28,904 nt of DNA from a virus: IMG/VR virus record IMGVR_UViG_3300039191_000160, positions 1 through 28,904 of that record; one strand, given 5' to 3'. Below the pieces are notes generated by a model. The model did not search any database. It worked only from the letters and a program-made list of their open reading frames with translations, and was not told the DNA's origin. Position 1 is the first letter of the stretch. Every line of letters begins with the position of its first letter. Made by a program: the position numbers and the translations under genes. This document shows positions 1 through 7,724 of this stretch, piece after piece.

Positions 1-192
1 GTACTCCACAATAACGATTCTACAATATTAGCTGTACAGGTCTATATTGATGACATTTTAGTAGAGCCACAGGATATCATAATCAACAATAGCAATAAAT
101 TCACAATCACCTCTTCCGAAGAAGTTACCGGGATAGTAAACTTTTTAGTTTACAAGTTTGGTGACTGTGTGGAAATTACACCTTCACCCTAA
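1..192 (+). CDS. C-terminal fragment of a fibre-like virion protein
   Basis: The first reading frame is open from the window edge to a TAA at 190-192 and gives 63 residues, so the start lies outside. The fragment alternates hydrophobic and polar residues (AVQVYIDDILVEP, then a segment ending TGIVNFLVYKFGD). This resembles the short beta-sandwich repeat at the ends of phage tail-fibre and other virion proteins, where an 'HN..T..AVQVY....L..P' stretch is followed by an 'F.IT.....TG.V' stretch. It is convergent with the membrane-protein gene on the other strand. The family assignment is pattern recognition only; the coding frame itself is clear. Confidence 0.5.
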   Translation, partial: VLHNNDSTILAVQVYIDDILVEPQDIIINNSNKFTITSSEEVTGIVNFLVYKFGDCVEITPSP

Positions 193-291
193 TCATTCAA
201 TATCATTTGAATACAATTCAAGTTCAACATTAACTGTTTCACTGAATGTTAATAAGCCGGTTACAATTATTGTTTCCAGCTTAGATTTTGC

Positions 292-537
292 CTAATTATT
301 AATTCGAGTACCATCTTCACATTCAGCGCGCACAATTTCACCAGCATATGAAATGGATATGATAGTCGGAACACTATTTGGGCATAGCTCATGTAACTGA
401 GCAGCATGTGCTCCCTTGACTACCACGGGAACGAAAAACATAGCTGCTACGCCGATCATAATGCCGCCGAGTAGCCCTACTATCCCTGCCTCATGTGACC
501 GAACAACTTTGTTGAACGGGCTCTTCCACATCTCCAT
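292..537 (-). CDS. Small single-pass membrane protein, unknown function
   Basis: The product is 81 residues. A basic N-terminus (residues 1-16) leads into a hydrophobic, glycine-rich segment (about 18-41) and a polar C-terminal part with two cysteines, which would suit an N-in membrane anchor with an exposed disulfide-bonded tail. GGAG sits 5 nt before the ATG and overlaps the end of the thymidylate synthase gene, so the two are probably cotranscribed and coupled. The reading frame stops at a TAG at 292-294 but stays open and protein-like for 32 more codons (see findings). I do not recognise a family. Confidence 0.6.
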   Translation of the reverse strand: MEMWKSPFNKVVRSHEAGIVGLLGGIMIGVAAMFFVPVVVKGAHAAQLHELCPNSVPTIISISYAGEIVRAECEDGTRINN

Positions 538-539
538 TT

Positions 540-1427
540 TTACTCCGAAAAAGCATATTTAACTGGATCGTGACAGTTGTAGTTTTCGAATTTGAAATCA
601 TCAACTGTGGCCCAAGTCTCCAAATCTTCAAGTGACTTGATTTCAGGATTGATCCATAGTTGTGGTGGATCAAATGGCTCACGTTCAAGCTGCGTATTTA
701 CATCGGGCATCTGATCTTCGTAGATATGTACGTTCCAGAGGAAGTGTACAAAGGTACCGGGCTTAAGGCCAGTAATCTGTGCAACAATGCGAAGCAGTAG
801 AGCATAACTCGCAATGTTCATTGGGACACCTAGTGGAACATCACATGATCGCTGGTACATGGACATGTCTAGGTGGCCATCCCGAATGCCAAACTGATAG
901 AACATATGGCATGGCGGTAATGCCATCTGATCAAGTTCGCCCGGATTCCAATGAGAGACAATAAGTCTACGGTCGTCAATCCCTTGCGACAGTTTATCCA
1001 CACAGTTTTTAAGCTGGTCTACGGTGACAGTTTCACTCGGCCCCTGCCAATCTCTGGCCTGTACCCCATAGATACGCCCTAGATCGTCTTCTCCTTTACG
1101 ATTAGGATTTGCAAGCCAGTCTACGGACTCGTTCGCATTAGCGTTCCAGAAGTTACATTTGAGGTCTCTGAAGTCCTTTGCGTTATCGGTTGCGCGAATG
1201 AAACCAAGAAGCTCACCAATCATTGCCTTGGTTGCCATTTTCTTGGTTGTTAGGAGGGGGAAGTCACCGCTTGAAAGATCAAAACGTAGCATCTCCCCAT
1301 GATAAAAGTGACAATCTTTACCAGTACGCTCGTTATGTTGCACCGTCCCGTTCATGACAATCTTGCGAATTAGTTGTAGATATTGTTGCTCAAACGACCC
1401 ATACGTAGTAGGGACATAGTTATCCAT
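540..1427 (-). CDS. thyA: Thymidylate synthase (ThyA type)
   Basis: Converts dUMP to dTMP with methylenetetrahydrofolate, supplying thymidine for phage DNA synthesis in the host cytoplasm. The 295-residue product has the family signatures: the active-site segment PPCHMFYQF with the catalytic Cys at about 173, QRSCDVPLG and the following P.N, and the late HIYEDQ stretch. Length is close to that of bacterial and T4 enzymes. I chose the ATG at 1427 because AAGGA lies just before it; a longer frame upstream would add an unlikely 24-residue leader. The preceding gene stops one base before this ATG, so translation is probably coupled. Confidence 0.95.
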   Translation of the reverse strand: MDNYVPTTYGSFEQQYLQLIRKIVMNGTVQHNERTGKDCHFYHGEMLRFDLSSGDFPLLTTKKMATKAMIGELLGFIRATDNAKDFRDLKCNFWNANANESVDWLANPNRKGEDDLGRIYGVQARDWQGPSETVTVDQLKNCVDKLSQGIDDRRLIVSHWNPGELDQMALPPCHMFYQFGIRDGHLDMSMYQRSCDVPLGVPMNIASYALLLRIVAQITGLKPGTFVHFLWNVHIYEDQMPDVNTQLEREPFDPPQLWINPEIKSLEDLETWATVDDFKFENYNCHDPVKYAFSE

Positions 1428-1428
1428 A

Positions 1429-1623
1429 TTATTCCTTATCTTTATTTTTGGTGTTATTTTTGTTGTATAAGCGGACAGATTGTAGCACAAATAACTCATC
1501 TGTCAATGGGTCGTGACCGGGCAATGCCATGAAACTACCGGCATGGTCTCTTACAAACCTTTCACAGTCGGGGTCACCTTCACAGTATTTGTGTAGAAGA
1601 TATTTAGGGCTTACTCTATTCAT
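1429..1623 (-). CDS. Small conserved-looking protein, unknown function
   Basis: A 64-residue soluble, charged protein with two cysteines in a CEGDPDCERF segment and a strongly basic/polar C-terminus. The ATG at 1623 follows a strong GGAGGG six bases upstream; an 11-residue upstream extension lacks a comparable site. It lies between a transcription terminator and thymidylate synthase and ends one base before the thyA start. No family recognised. Confidence 0.6.
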   Translation of the reverse strand: MNRVSPKYLLHKYCEGDPDCERFVRDHAGSFMALPGHDPLTDELFVLQSVRLYNKNNTKNKDKE

Positions 1624-1638
1624 TTTACCCTCCAAAAT

Positions 1639-1663
1639 AAAAGGGGGCACAATCACCCCTTTT
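1639..1663 (-). terminator. Intrinsic terminator after the nucleotidyltransferase
   Basis: An 8-bp stem (AAAAGGGG / CCCCTTTT) around a 9-base loop, immediately 3' of the TAA at 1667-1669 on the minus strand and followed there by a T-rich run. Its symmetric A/T flanks could let it work in both directions. It separates the nucleotidyltransferase from the 64-aa gene and thyA. Confidence 0.7.
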
Positions 1664-1666
1664 TAT

Positions 1667-2551
1667 TTATCCCTCACCGTTCACAATCCTACGGACACGT
1701 TCCAGCATTTCGACGGCTTTAGCATCTGCATGTCGAGCAACTTCAAGTGAGCCAAAATGCATTTCTAGACATTCCAGCAGTAGCACGCGAAGTCTTTCGT
1801 AATCCGCCGTCAATGGAAGAGAACTACTCGCATGTATTGTCGTGAGTTCCTTTTCCTTGTGTTGGAACCAGTCGTGTAATTCCACCAACGTATAACCACC
1901 ACGTCGAACAAACTTCAACTGCTCACGATTACGCTCAAGGTCCAAATCGTTCTCGTGAAGAACCATTTCGGCTTCCAACATCAAACGCACAACATGATAT
2001 GCGCTCTTCGCATCATATCCGTACTTCTCAAAGTCGCTACCACGCTTACCACCTTTCTTGGGGTTGTATTTTTCAAGCTTCTTCAACTCTCCAAAAGCAT
2101 ATCCCCGAAGTTTGTCAAAAACCCGCTTGGAAAGAAATAGTTTCCTATGGGACCGCATGTGCTGTCCCACATCGTTCGCCGCAATCACGCATCGGTCTGG
2201 AACAAACAGCGAGTCCAGCATATTAGGATTATTTTCATAACAAAGCTGAAAATAAAACACCAGCGAATATACCACAACATCGTATTCCTTCTCATCTAAT
2301 TCCATATGATGCTTCTGGAAAACCTGAAATGGTTTAGGGTTTGGACCAAATCCAGTAATCTGACCTCCCAGATGCGGGAATACCATGGTCTTATCCGGTA
2401 CACAAACAGCATACACGTCCATATCAGACGTATCAGAAGACACACCATACGCCATAGAGCCCATGATGACTTCGTATACTGTCTCCGACACAAAGTCATT
2501 CGATGGGTTCATAAGGCCGTGTTTTACAAGTTTTTTAACTACAGATGACAT
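1667..2551 (-). CDS. Pol-beta-superfamily nucleotidyltransferase (RlaP/PF10127-like)
   Basis: 294 residues. The N-terminal third carries the minimal nucleotidyltransferase signature GSMAYGVSSDTSDMDVYAV (about 31-49): G-S followed by D-x-D, the metal-binding pair of the DNA polymerase beta superfamily. The family also occurs in RNA-repair clusters (RlaP) and in many large phages; its substrate there is not established. The central region is rich in Lys and Tyr, the C-terminal half in predicted helices. GAGGAAAA lies 9 bases before the ATG. It ends in a terminator, so it is the last gene of its transcript. A tRNA or RNA end-modifying role is inference. Confidence 0.8.
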   Translation of the reverse strand: MSSVVKKLVKHGLMNPSNDFVSETVYEVIMGSMAYGVSSDTSDMDVYAVCVPDKTMVFPHLGGQITGFGPNPKPFQVFQKHHMELDEKEYDVVVYSLVFYFQLCYENNPNMLDSLFVPDRCVIAANDVGQHMRSHRKLFLSKRVFDKLRGYAFGELKKLEKYNPKKGGKRGSDFEKYGYDAKSAYHVVRLMLEAEMVLHENDLDLERNREQLKFVRRGGYTLVELHDWFQHKEKELTTIHASSSLPLTADYERLRVLLLECLEMHFGSLEVARHADAKAVEMLERVRRIVNGEG

Positions 2552-2585
2552 GGGTATTTTCCTCGATAAATATAGCTACAGGAGC

Positions 2586-2593
2586 TATAAATA
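2586..2593 (+). promoter_or_regulatory. T4-type late promoter TATAAATA
   Basis: Exact match to the T4 late-promoter octamer, ending 24 bases before the ATG of the + strand virion-like gene. A second near match (GATAAATA) lies at 2565-2572. In T4 this site is read by host RNA polymerase carrying phage gp55. Confidence 0.75.
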
Positions 2594-2617
2594 ACAATAT
2601 AGCAGGAGAAATCTCTA

Positions 2618-3862
2618 ATGTCAAGACACAGTGAAGTTGCGGGCCTAACAGTAAAGGGTCACGTTTATATCACAGATGAAAGCACGGGCGAAGTCCTGCT
2701 CGATCAGGATAATGCAATCCACCCACAAAACATGGCCCGTATCATCGCTAGAGCACTAGCAAACGAAGAAAACGGGATCATACACCGTATAGCATTTGGA
2801 AATGGTGGTACATTTATTGACGTTGGTGGTAACATTGTATATCGTCAGCCAAATGATGGTAACAATGGTGCTGGATGGGAAGCCCGCCTATATCGCGAAA
2901 CATATTCAGAAATTGTTGATGATGGAGACGCGCTTCTGGGAACTGACCCCGGTTCAGCCGGTCCAGATAACATTAGAACTGGAGGTGGCACATCGGGTGC
3001 AGCGACAACCGCAGACCATAAGGTAATATCAGAGGAAGTTGGTAAACAATCAAACATCATTATATCAATGCTTATCGATGAAAATGAACCGTCTAGCCAG
3101 CTTGCAAATCAAAGTACCCCTTCTCCAACTCTTGAAGAATCTGAGGATACTTTTATCTTTGATGAAATTGGTCTCTATAGCCCCGGCCTATCAGCGGTAG
3201 ATACTTCAGCATTTGCAAGAGTTGATGTGGGTAATGTGCTGTCAACTGATGATATCTCTCCTGCACTGGCAGGTTCAACTGATTATGCGTTGCGCATCAC
3301 ACTGGATGGTACCACACGTGATGCAGTCATTACAACCCCGGCACCCGGTTCTGGAACTGGTACCTCTGGGGCATTCACTTATGGTGATCTATGTGATGGC
3401 TTAAATGGAGGTGCTTGGATTTCAAGCGGGTTTGATTTCTCGAATTCGAACGGAGCCTTCTTCTTTGTAACCGACCGTTCAGGGGGTTCGTATTCCACCA
3501 TCACTGGACAAGAAGCCTTTGGATTTTTCAACGTACAAAGCAAGCTAACCGGTGCTACATCAGGAGTTCTTATCCCTGAAGATACACCAATTACTGGAAA
3601 TGACAACATACTTTACGTATTGGCCAATAGTATTTGGTCTAACGTTGTTGACGCGGGCGACGACTCATCGCTGAGTGGACGTGGAGCGGGTGTGATTAAT
3701 GATGCGGTTGTGCAGTCCAACGAAAGAGAGCGACTACTTTCACACATTGTGTTCACACCAATTCTAAAATCAAGTTCCAGTATTATTAGAATTGTGTATA
3801 CGTTGACCGTAACTGTTTCACCGACACAGAATTCTGATTCAACCGTTACAGTAGACAGTTAA
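2618..3862 (+). CDS. Predicted virion structural protein
   Basis: 414 residues, rich in Gly, Ser, Thr, Asp and Asn, with no membrane segment. The first ~100 residues (EVAGLTVKGHVYITDESTGE, then FGNGGTFIDVGG and GWEARLYRETYSE) look like a family I associate with structural proteins of T4-like phages from aquatic hosts; the function in the particle is unknown. The C-terminus ends in Thr/Val/Ser-rich beta-type repeats. AGGAG lies 9 bases before the ATG. It is a single-gene + strand unit under its own late promoter, and its stop codon overlaps that of the convergent sulfotransferase gene, with no terminator visible. Confidence 0.6.
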   Translation: MSRHSEVAGLTVKGHVYITDESTGEVLLDQDNAIHPQNMARIIARALANEENGIIHRIAFGNGGTFIDVGGNIVYRQPNDGNNGAGWEARLYRETYSEIVDDGDALLGTDPGSAGPDNIRTGGGTSGAATTADHKVISEEVGKQSNIIISMLIDENEPSSQLANQSTPSPTLEESEDTFIFDEIGLYSPGLSAVDTSAFARVDVGNVLSTDDISPALAGSTDYALRITLDGTTRDAVITTPAPGSGTGTSGAFTYGDLCDGLNGGAWISSGFDFSNSNGAFFFVTDRSGGSYSTITGQEAFGFFNVQSKLTGATSGVLIPEDTPITGNDNILYVLANSIWSNVVDAGDDSSLSGRGAGVINDAVVQSNERERLLSHIVFTPILKSSSSIIRIVYTLTVTVSPTQNSDSTVTVDS

Positions 3863-4437
3863 GTTAGTTGGTCAAACATGGTCGTCTCATTTAAGTGGGG
3901 AACTTCCTCATCTGGAATTGGGACGCCCATGAATTCTGCTAGTGGTTTCCAGCCGTTGTTGAAATCATACATGAGAAGTCTATCGGCAGGAATTAGTTCT
4001 TGAACAACCCCCCGGTGCAGTTCAAATGCTTGCTGTGCTTCAGGTACCTTAAATTCCCCACCAAGCACTTCATTTAGTGAATAAAAATCCGTCTGCATAT
4101 GAATATTCATGCTATCTGGATTATCAATACTTTGCGTATACATGTTATTGTAATTTCTGCTTAATTTAACCTTTTCCATAGACGCAACCCAAGAATCCGC
4201 ATCTTTCATACAATAGATAAATTTCACATCATCTGACATATCCATTACATCTCGAATAAGAGACGGTCTAAACGCTGGTGTGTCTGCTATGAAATCATAA
4301 CGGTTTAGGTACGGAATATATGCAGGGCCGGGAGCATGTGATACTTCTAACCCCACATCTTTTGCCATTTGGCATAGGGACATTGTGCCAGTTCTCGGTA
4401 AACTTACAACAATAAATTTAGTTCGTATAGTGCTCAT
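3859..4437 (-). CDS. Sulfotransferase-like P-loop protein
   Basis: Likely transfers sulfate from PAPS to an acceptor. The 192-residue product starts with a beta-strand/P-loop FIVVSLPRTGTMSL (about 8-21), the 5'-phosphosulfate-binding loop of sulfotransferases, and has a later segment FIYCMKDADSW resembling the 3'-phosphate-binding strand-helix. It is shorter than typical cytosolic sulfotransferases (about 250-300 aa). The ATG at 4437 is preceded by a GGCGAG run; a 30-residue upstream extension has no better site. It overlaps the preceding glycosyltransferase gene by 20 bp and is the last gene of the sugar operon, so a glycan acceptor is the natural inference. The donor and acceptor are not shown by sequence. 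Confidence 0.7.
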   Translation of the reverse strand: MSTIRTKFIVVSLPRTGTMSLCQMAKDVGLEVSHAPGPAYIPYLNRYDFIADTPAFRPSLIRDVMDMSDDVKFIYCMKDADSWVASMEKVKLSRNYNNMYTQSIDNPDSMNIHMQTDFYSLNEVLGGEFKVPEAQQAFELHRGVVQELIPADRLLMYDFNNGWKPLAEFMGVPIPDEEVPHLNETTMFDQLT

Positions 4438-6094
4438 TTTCTCGCCTAATTTTTCCGTCATAGTGGTGCCTACGATTATGATTAATGGGTGATGCGAGTA
4501 ATGCTCCGGTTTTAAGCACACCCTCACGTTGCAAATTCAATGTATGACTCATCCATGTCTGCTCGTATAAGTGTGGATATCTCACATCAAGGAATATTTT
4601 TTTAGTGCCTTCCTTCGTGAACATGATTGGCCAGTTACAATAGAAATATTCACCAACGGCATATGACAATCCCCGATGCAGGCCAAGATGGCTAACGAGC
4701 AACGCCTTCTTATCAACACCATCCTCACGGTCTGGGAAGTACTCATCCTTTTTTTCCTGTGGGACGTTATGCCATGACCAGTTCAAGTGGTTGGTTCCAT
4801 AGAATTCAGAAAATGAGAGTTTCAGAAAATCAAGTTTTTCCATTTCCATAATATCCATGCATTTATCAAAGAGTTTTTGATGGAATGTTGTCATGCCACT
4901 TTTACAGTGCCCACCATTTGGCCCATGGAGTAGCATATCATCTTCAAAGAATACCATGTACTTGTGATCACTTGCGTAAAAATGTTCTGCTGCAACTTGT
5001 CGCCCACCGCAGATGCCTACGTTACGGTCACCATCCTTTTCTTCTTTCTTGCGCTGCAACTCACCCACAATTTCAGTACAGTCGTATTTTACAAACAATT
5101 CTTCAAATCGTGTACGCGAGCTTTCGTCGGTTGAGTTGTTAATGACATACTTGGTACATTGTTCGAATTCTTTTGGTAAATTCGATTTAAACGACTCTGC
5201 CCACATTTCAAATTGCTCAGGGATATTGAATACCAGTGTATAAGTGGCAAGCTTGTTAGTTTCGGATACAATAGTGCCATGTTTAACATCATTCAGTGCC
5301 TTGATAATCAAACCATTATTTTCAATGTTAAGAACGTTGCACTTTTCTGGATGCAAATACGTGATTAGCGTATTGATATTCTCTTCAGTACCCATGTGCC
5401 CGTGATGGAGTGTATCGTTCAAAAGTTGATAATAAATGTCGTTGATTTCATGTATAGTATCCTTTGATCCACCAAACATCCCCCCACGAGCTACGCGAGT
5501 TGTTTCTGTACCGGCGCAACGATTGAATGCTTGTTTTTCAAAACCGTGTACTTCAACTTGCCCATCGTATGGGTAGCAGATGTACATCATCTTAGTCATA
5601 TGTTCGACTAGCTTTCTCGAATTTTCAAAGGTAAAGAAATCACATGGATCGCCAATTGTATTAGCAATTCCACCATCGATCCAGACGAAGTACTTTGTAT
5701 CAAAGAAATCAAAGATAGCTGCGTCGTTCAAGAAAAATTGCTTACTCATTACGAGTGGGTTGTACAAATCTAGTTGAGATTGTGGACTATCTGGAATCCA
5801 GCCTGCGCGAGTTCGCCATTGTTCTTCTTGTCTGATTCTGTTAGTCTTCTCATAGAACGGGAATTGCTCGCGTATATCATCGTTCGTTTTTCGAATAACA
5901 ATAGTGTTTTCGTAATCACGATGTTTCCACACAAACTCTTCAACTTCTTCATCGGCGTAGATGACCATGGGAAGTTCAGTCTGAAGCAAGCGAGCAAAAC
6001 ATTCAAGATAGTGATCAAATGATCGACCAAACCCATTGAGGTCTCCCCTGCCAATATTAAATAATCCAGTTACAAGTGTTAATTCATTTTTCAT
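4418..6094 (-). CDS. Two-domain glycosyltransferase (WIDxG + EDD domains)
   Basis: 558 residues that read as two fused transferases. Residues about 1-285 carry YFVWIDGG (136-142) and RGGMFGGS, the pattern of HtrL/YibB-type putative glycosyltransferases. Residues about 286-558 begin a new fold with VFNIPEQ and contain FFEDDML (383-388), a DxD-like metal/nucleotide-sugar motif of GT-A enzymes. The next gene upstream (6112-6825) ends 17 bases before the ATG. It overlaps the sulfotransferase at its 3' end. Sugar donor, acceptor and linkage cannot be read from sequence. Confidence 0.75.
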   Translation of the reverse strand: MKNELTLVTGLFNIGRGDLNGFGRSFDHYLECFARLLQTELPMVIYADEEVEEFVWKHRDYENTIVIRKTNDDIREQFPFYEKTNRIRQEEQWRTRAGWIPDSPQSQLDLYNPLVMSKQFFLNDAAIFDFFDTKYFVWIDGGIANTIGDPCDFFTFENSRKLVEHMTKMMYICYPYDGQVEVHGFEKQAFNRCAGTETTRVARGGMFGGSKDTIHEINDIYYQLLNDTLHHGHMGTEENINTLITYLHPEKCNVLNIENNGLIIKALNDVKHGTIVSETNKLATYTLVFNIPEQFEMWAESFKSNLPKEFEQCTKYVINNSTDESSRTRFEELFVKYDCTEIVGELQRKKEEKDGDRNVGICGGRQVAAEHFYASDHKYMVFFEDDMLLHGPNGGHCKSGMTTFHQKLFDKCMDIMEMEKLDFLKLSFSEFYGTNHLNWSWHNVPQEKKDEYFPDREDGVDKKALLVSHLGLHRGLSYAVGEYFYCNWPIMFTKEGTKKIFLDVRYPHLYEQTWMSHTLNLQREGVLKTGALLASPINHNRRHHYDGKIRRENEHYTN

Positions 6095-6111
6095 TGTATT
6101 ACTCGCTCAAT

Positions 6112-6825
6112 TTAGTTTTGAACAACGGGAAGCATCTTATCCCGGTGCTCAGTAGAAAATACGTTATCGGTGCGAAGTGTGGTAGTATTTAGTTTCCCAC
6201 ACTCAACTCCCCCCGATTGCCTTAAGGCAATTCCAAACTCAACACATTCGTAGGCGGGGTTGATTTTAGTTTGAGATACAGCTTCGCATATTTCGGCCCA
6301 TTTGCCCAAAACTTCTTTACTTTTATCTGTTCGATTAAACATGAAAATCGTTTCGCTAAAATATAGCGCTCCAACAAAAATATCATGGGAAATGTCTAAT
6401 AGATCAGCAATCATTCTAAATTTATCTCCACTTTGAAGACTCACGTGTGCCTCACCAAACTCAGAATAGTTGCCCCATATATCTTTTTCGAACATTTCTG
6501 CTTGGAACGCATTTGTTGCATTATTCATGACAATATCACAATCCAAGAAGACAACTTGGTCATAGTCGCTATTGTTGAAGAAATGGTGGGTAACTATACC
6601 TTTTAGGTTGAAGTTAAAGCAGGCGTTCATATTTTTTGGGGCTGATGAAAAAGTGGGGATGCGAACTACATTCGACTCCGCTATTGTTTCAAATTCATTG
6701 TCGTATGTATATACATGTAAATCTGCACCAATCTGTTCTTTTAAGCTAATTGCCAGCCTATCAGTTAATGCCGAATAATCAATATGTGTTTTACCTACAC
6801 AAAGGGTTACAAATCCAGTCTTCAC
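6112..6825 (-). CDS. GT-A-like glycosyltransferase with DxD motif
   Basis: 237 residues. The N-terminal FVTLCVGKTH strand and the central VVFLDCDIVM (91-100, D95-C-D97) are typical of GT8-like nucleotide-sugar transferases, in which the DxD pair holds the metal and the sugar nucleotide. The start is a GTG at 6825 with AAGGG six bases upstream, and it overlaps the TGA of the preceding gene (GTGA), so it is translationally coupled. Length is near the catalytic core alone. The donor sugar is unknown. Confidence 0.7.
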   Translation of the reverse strand: MKTGFVTLCVGKTHIDYSALTDRLAISLKEQIGADLHVYTYDNEFETIAESNVVRIPTFSSAPKNMNACFNFNLKGIVTHHFFNNSDYDQVVFLDCDIVMNNATNAFQAEMFEKDIWGNYSEFGEAHVSLQSGDKFRMIADLLDISHDIFVGALYFSETIFMFNRTDKSKEVLGKWAEICEAVSQTKINPAYECVEFGIALRQSGGVECGKLNTTTLRTDNVFSTEHRDKMLPVVQN

Positions 6826-7724
6826 AACATACCCTTAAATAAATTCGCAAAACTTACGTGCCCCTTATCGGGCATGAATATTTTATCCCCCCACCCCTCA
6901 TGATACCATGTTGTAAAGGTATACAGTTTAACTGGGTCTTCCTCATTCTGGTCGATAAGGTGGCTAAGAATATCTTCTTCTTTGACCAAGCAGCGCTCTT
7001 CAATAAGTTGGGCGCATACTTCTTTCCCCTTCTTTGCCCATCGATATACCGTTTCAATGTCTCCACCAAATAGGCCACCGACCGAAGTGCCACCGATTTT
7101 TGTATTTGGTAAGGGTGATGGGTCATTATGCTGTGGCATCGAGCAGAAGCAGAATAGAAGTTTATTATCTCCCATATAATCCACCAAATACTGTGGTAGA
7201 TTCTTGTTAAAAATCTTATCAAATTGGAATCTGTACTGATAGTCAAGAGATGCTAGTTTAATTTTATGTGGAATGTATTCCGTATTGTAACTAGGTGGAA
7301 GAATACCATCGTGTGATAGCCCAGCATCAATCCAGAACAAATATTTATCGGGCGCAATACCTGTGGTTTCAGCGGCATGTATGAGCATGTCAAACTTACC
7401 CCACATTATTTCTACGCACCGCTGCTGCCATGCGCCTTGTTCAACATACTGAGATACTTCCCCTTTAATCTTTAATATTTCGGCATGATGTTGATATTTT
7501 CCTAAATCAAAGTTAAAGAAGCGAGTTTTATCACAACCATACGCTAGTAGTGGTGGTAGAAACTTTTTGATGTTATACTGGTCAGTATAGCAATAAATTG
7601 GGGCTTCCGTTCTATGGATTTGGGTCAACGAAAACGCATAGTGTGAGCCCCGATTATTGCGCCCTGCAAATTCAGTTTCAAAAAGTTCATCATAGACACT
7701 CGTTACAAAGGTCACATCTACCAT
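6822..7724 (-). CDS. HtrL/YibB-type putative glycosyltransferase (WIDAG)
   Basis: 300 residues. The N-terminal VTFVTSVYD strand and YLFWIDAGLSHDG (128-140) match the HtrL/YibB family pattern, in which a W-I-D-x-G segment replaces the usual DxD. GGLFGGD further on mirrors the equivalent part of the 558-residue neighbour, so the two are probably paralogous. I placed the start at the ATG at 7724, seven bases after AAGG and overlapping the carbamoyltransferase stop (TAATG); an in-frame GTG two codons earlier is less well placed. Reaction details unknown. Confidence 0.7.
   Translation of the reverse strand: MVDVTFVTSVYDELFETEFAGRNNRGSHYAFSLTQIHRTEAPIYCYTDQYNIKKFLPPLLAYGCDKTRFFNFDLGKYQHHAEILKIKGEVSQYVEQGAWQQRCVEIMWGKFDMLIHAAETTGIAPDKYLFWIDAGLSHDGILPPSYNTEYIPHKIKLASLDYQYRFQFDKIFNKNLPQYLVDYMGDNKLLFCFCSMPQHNDPSPLPNTKIGGTSVGGLFGGDIETVYRWAKKGKEVCAQLIEERCLVKEEDILSHLIDQNEEDPVKLYTFTTWYHEGWGDKIFMPDKGHVSFANLFKGML

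Noticed and set aside
1664-1671. GATAAATA on the minus strand as a late promoter for the 64-aa gene and thyA
   Set aside because: It abuts the terminator stem, so the transcript would begin inside the hairpin; chance match across the stop codon of the upstream gene is simpler.
4885-5243. + strand frames opposite the two-domain glycosyltransferase
   Set aside because: Shadows of a well-supported gene with GT motifs; no start signals.
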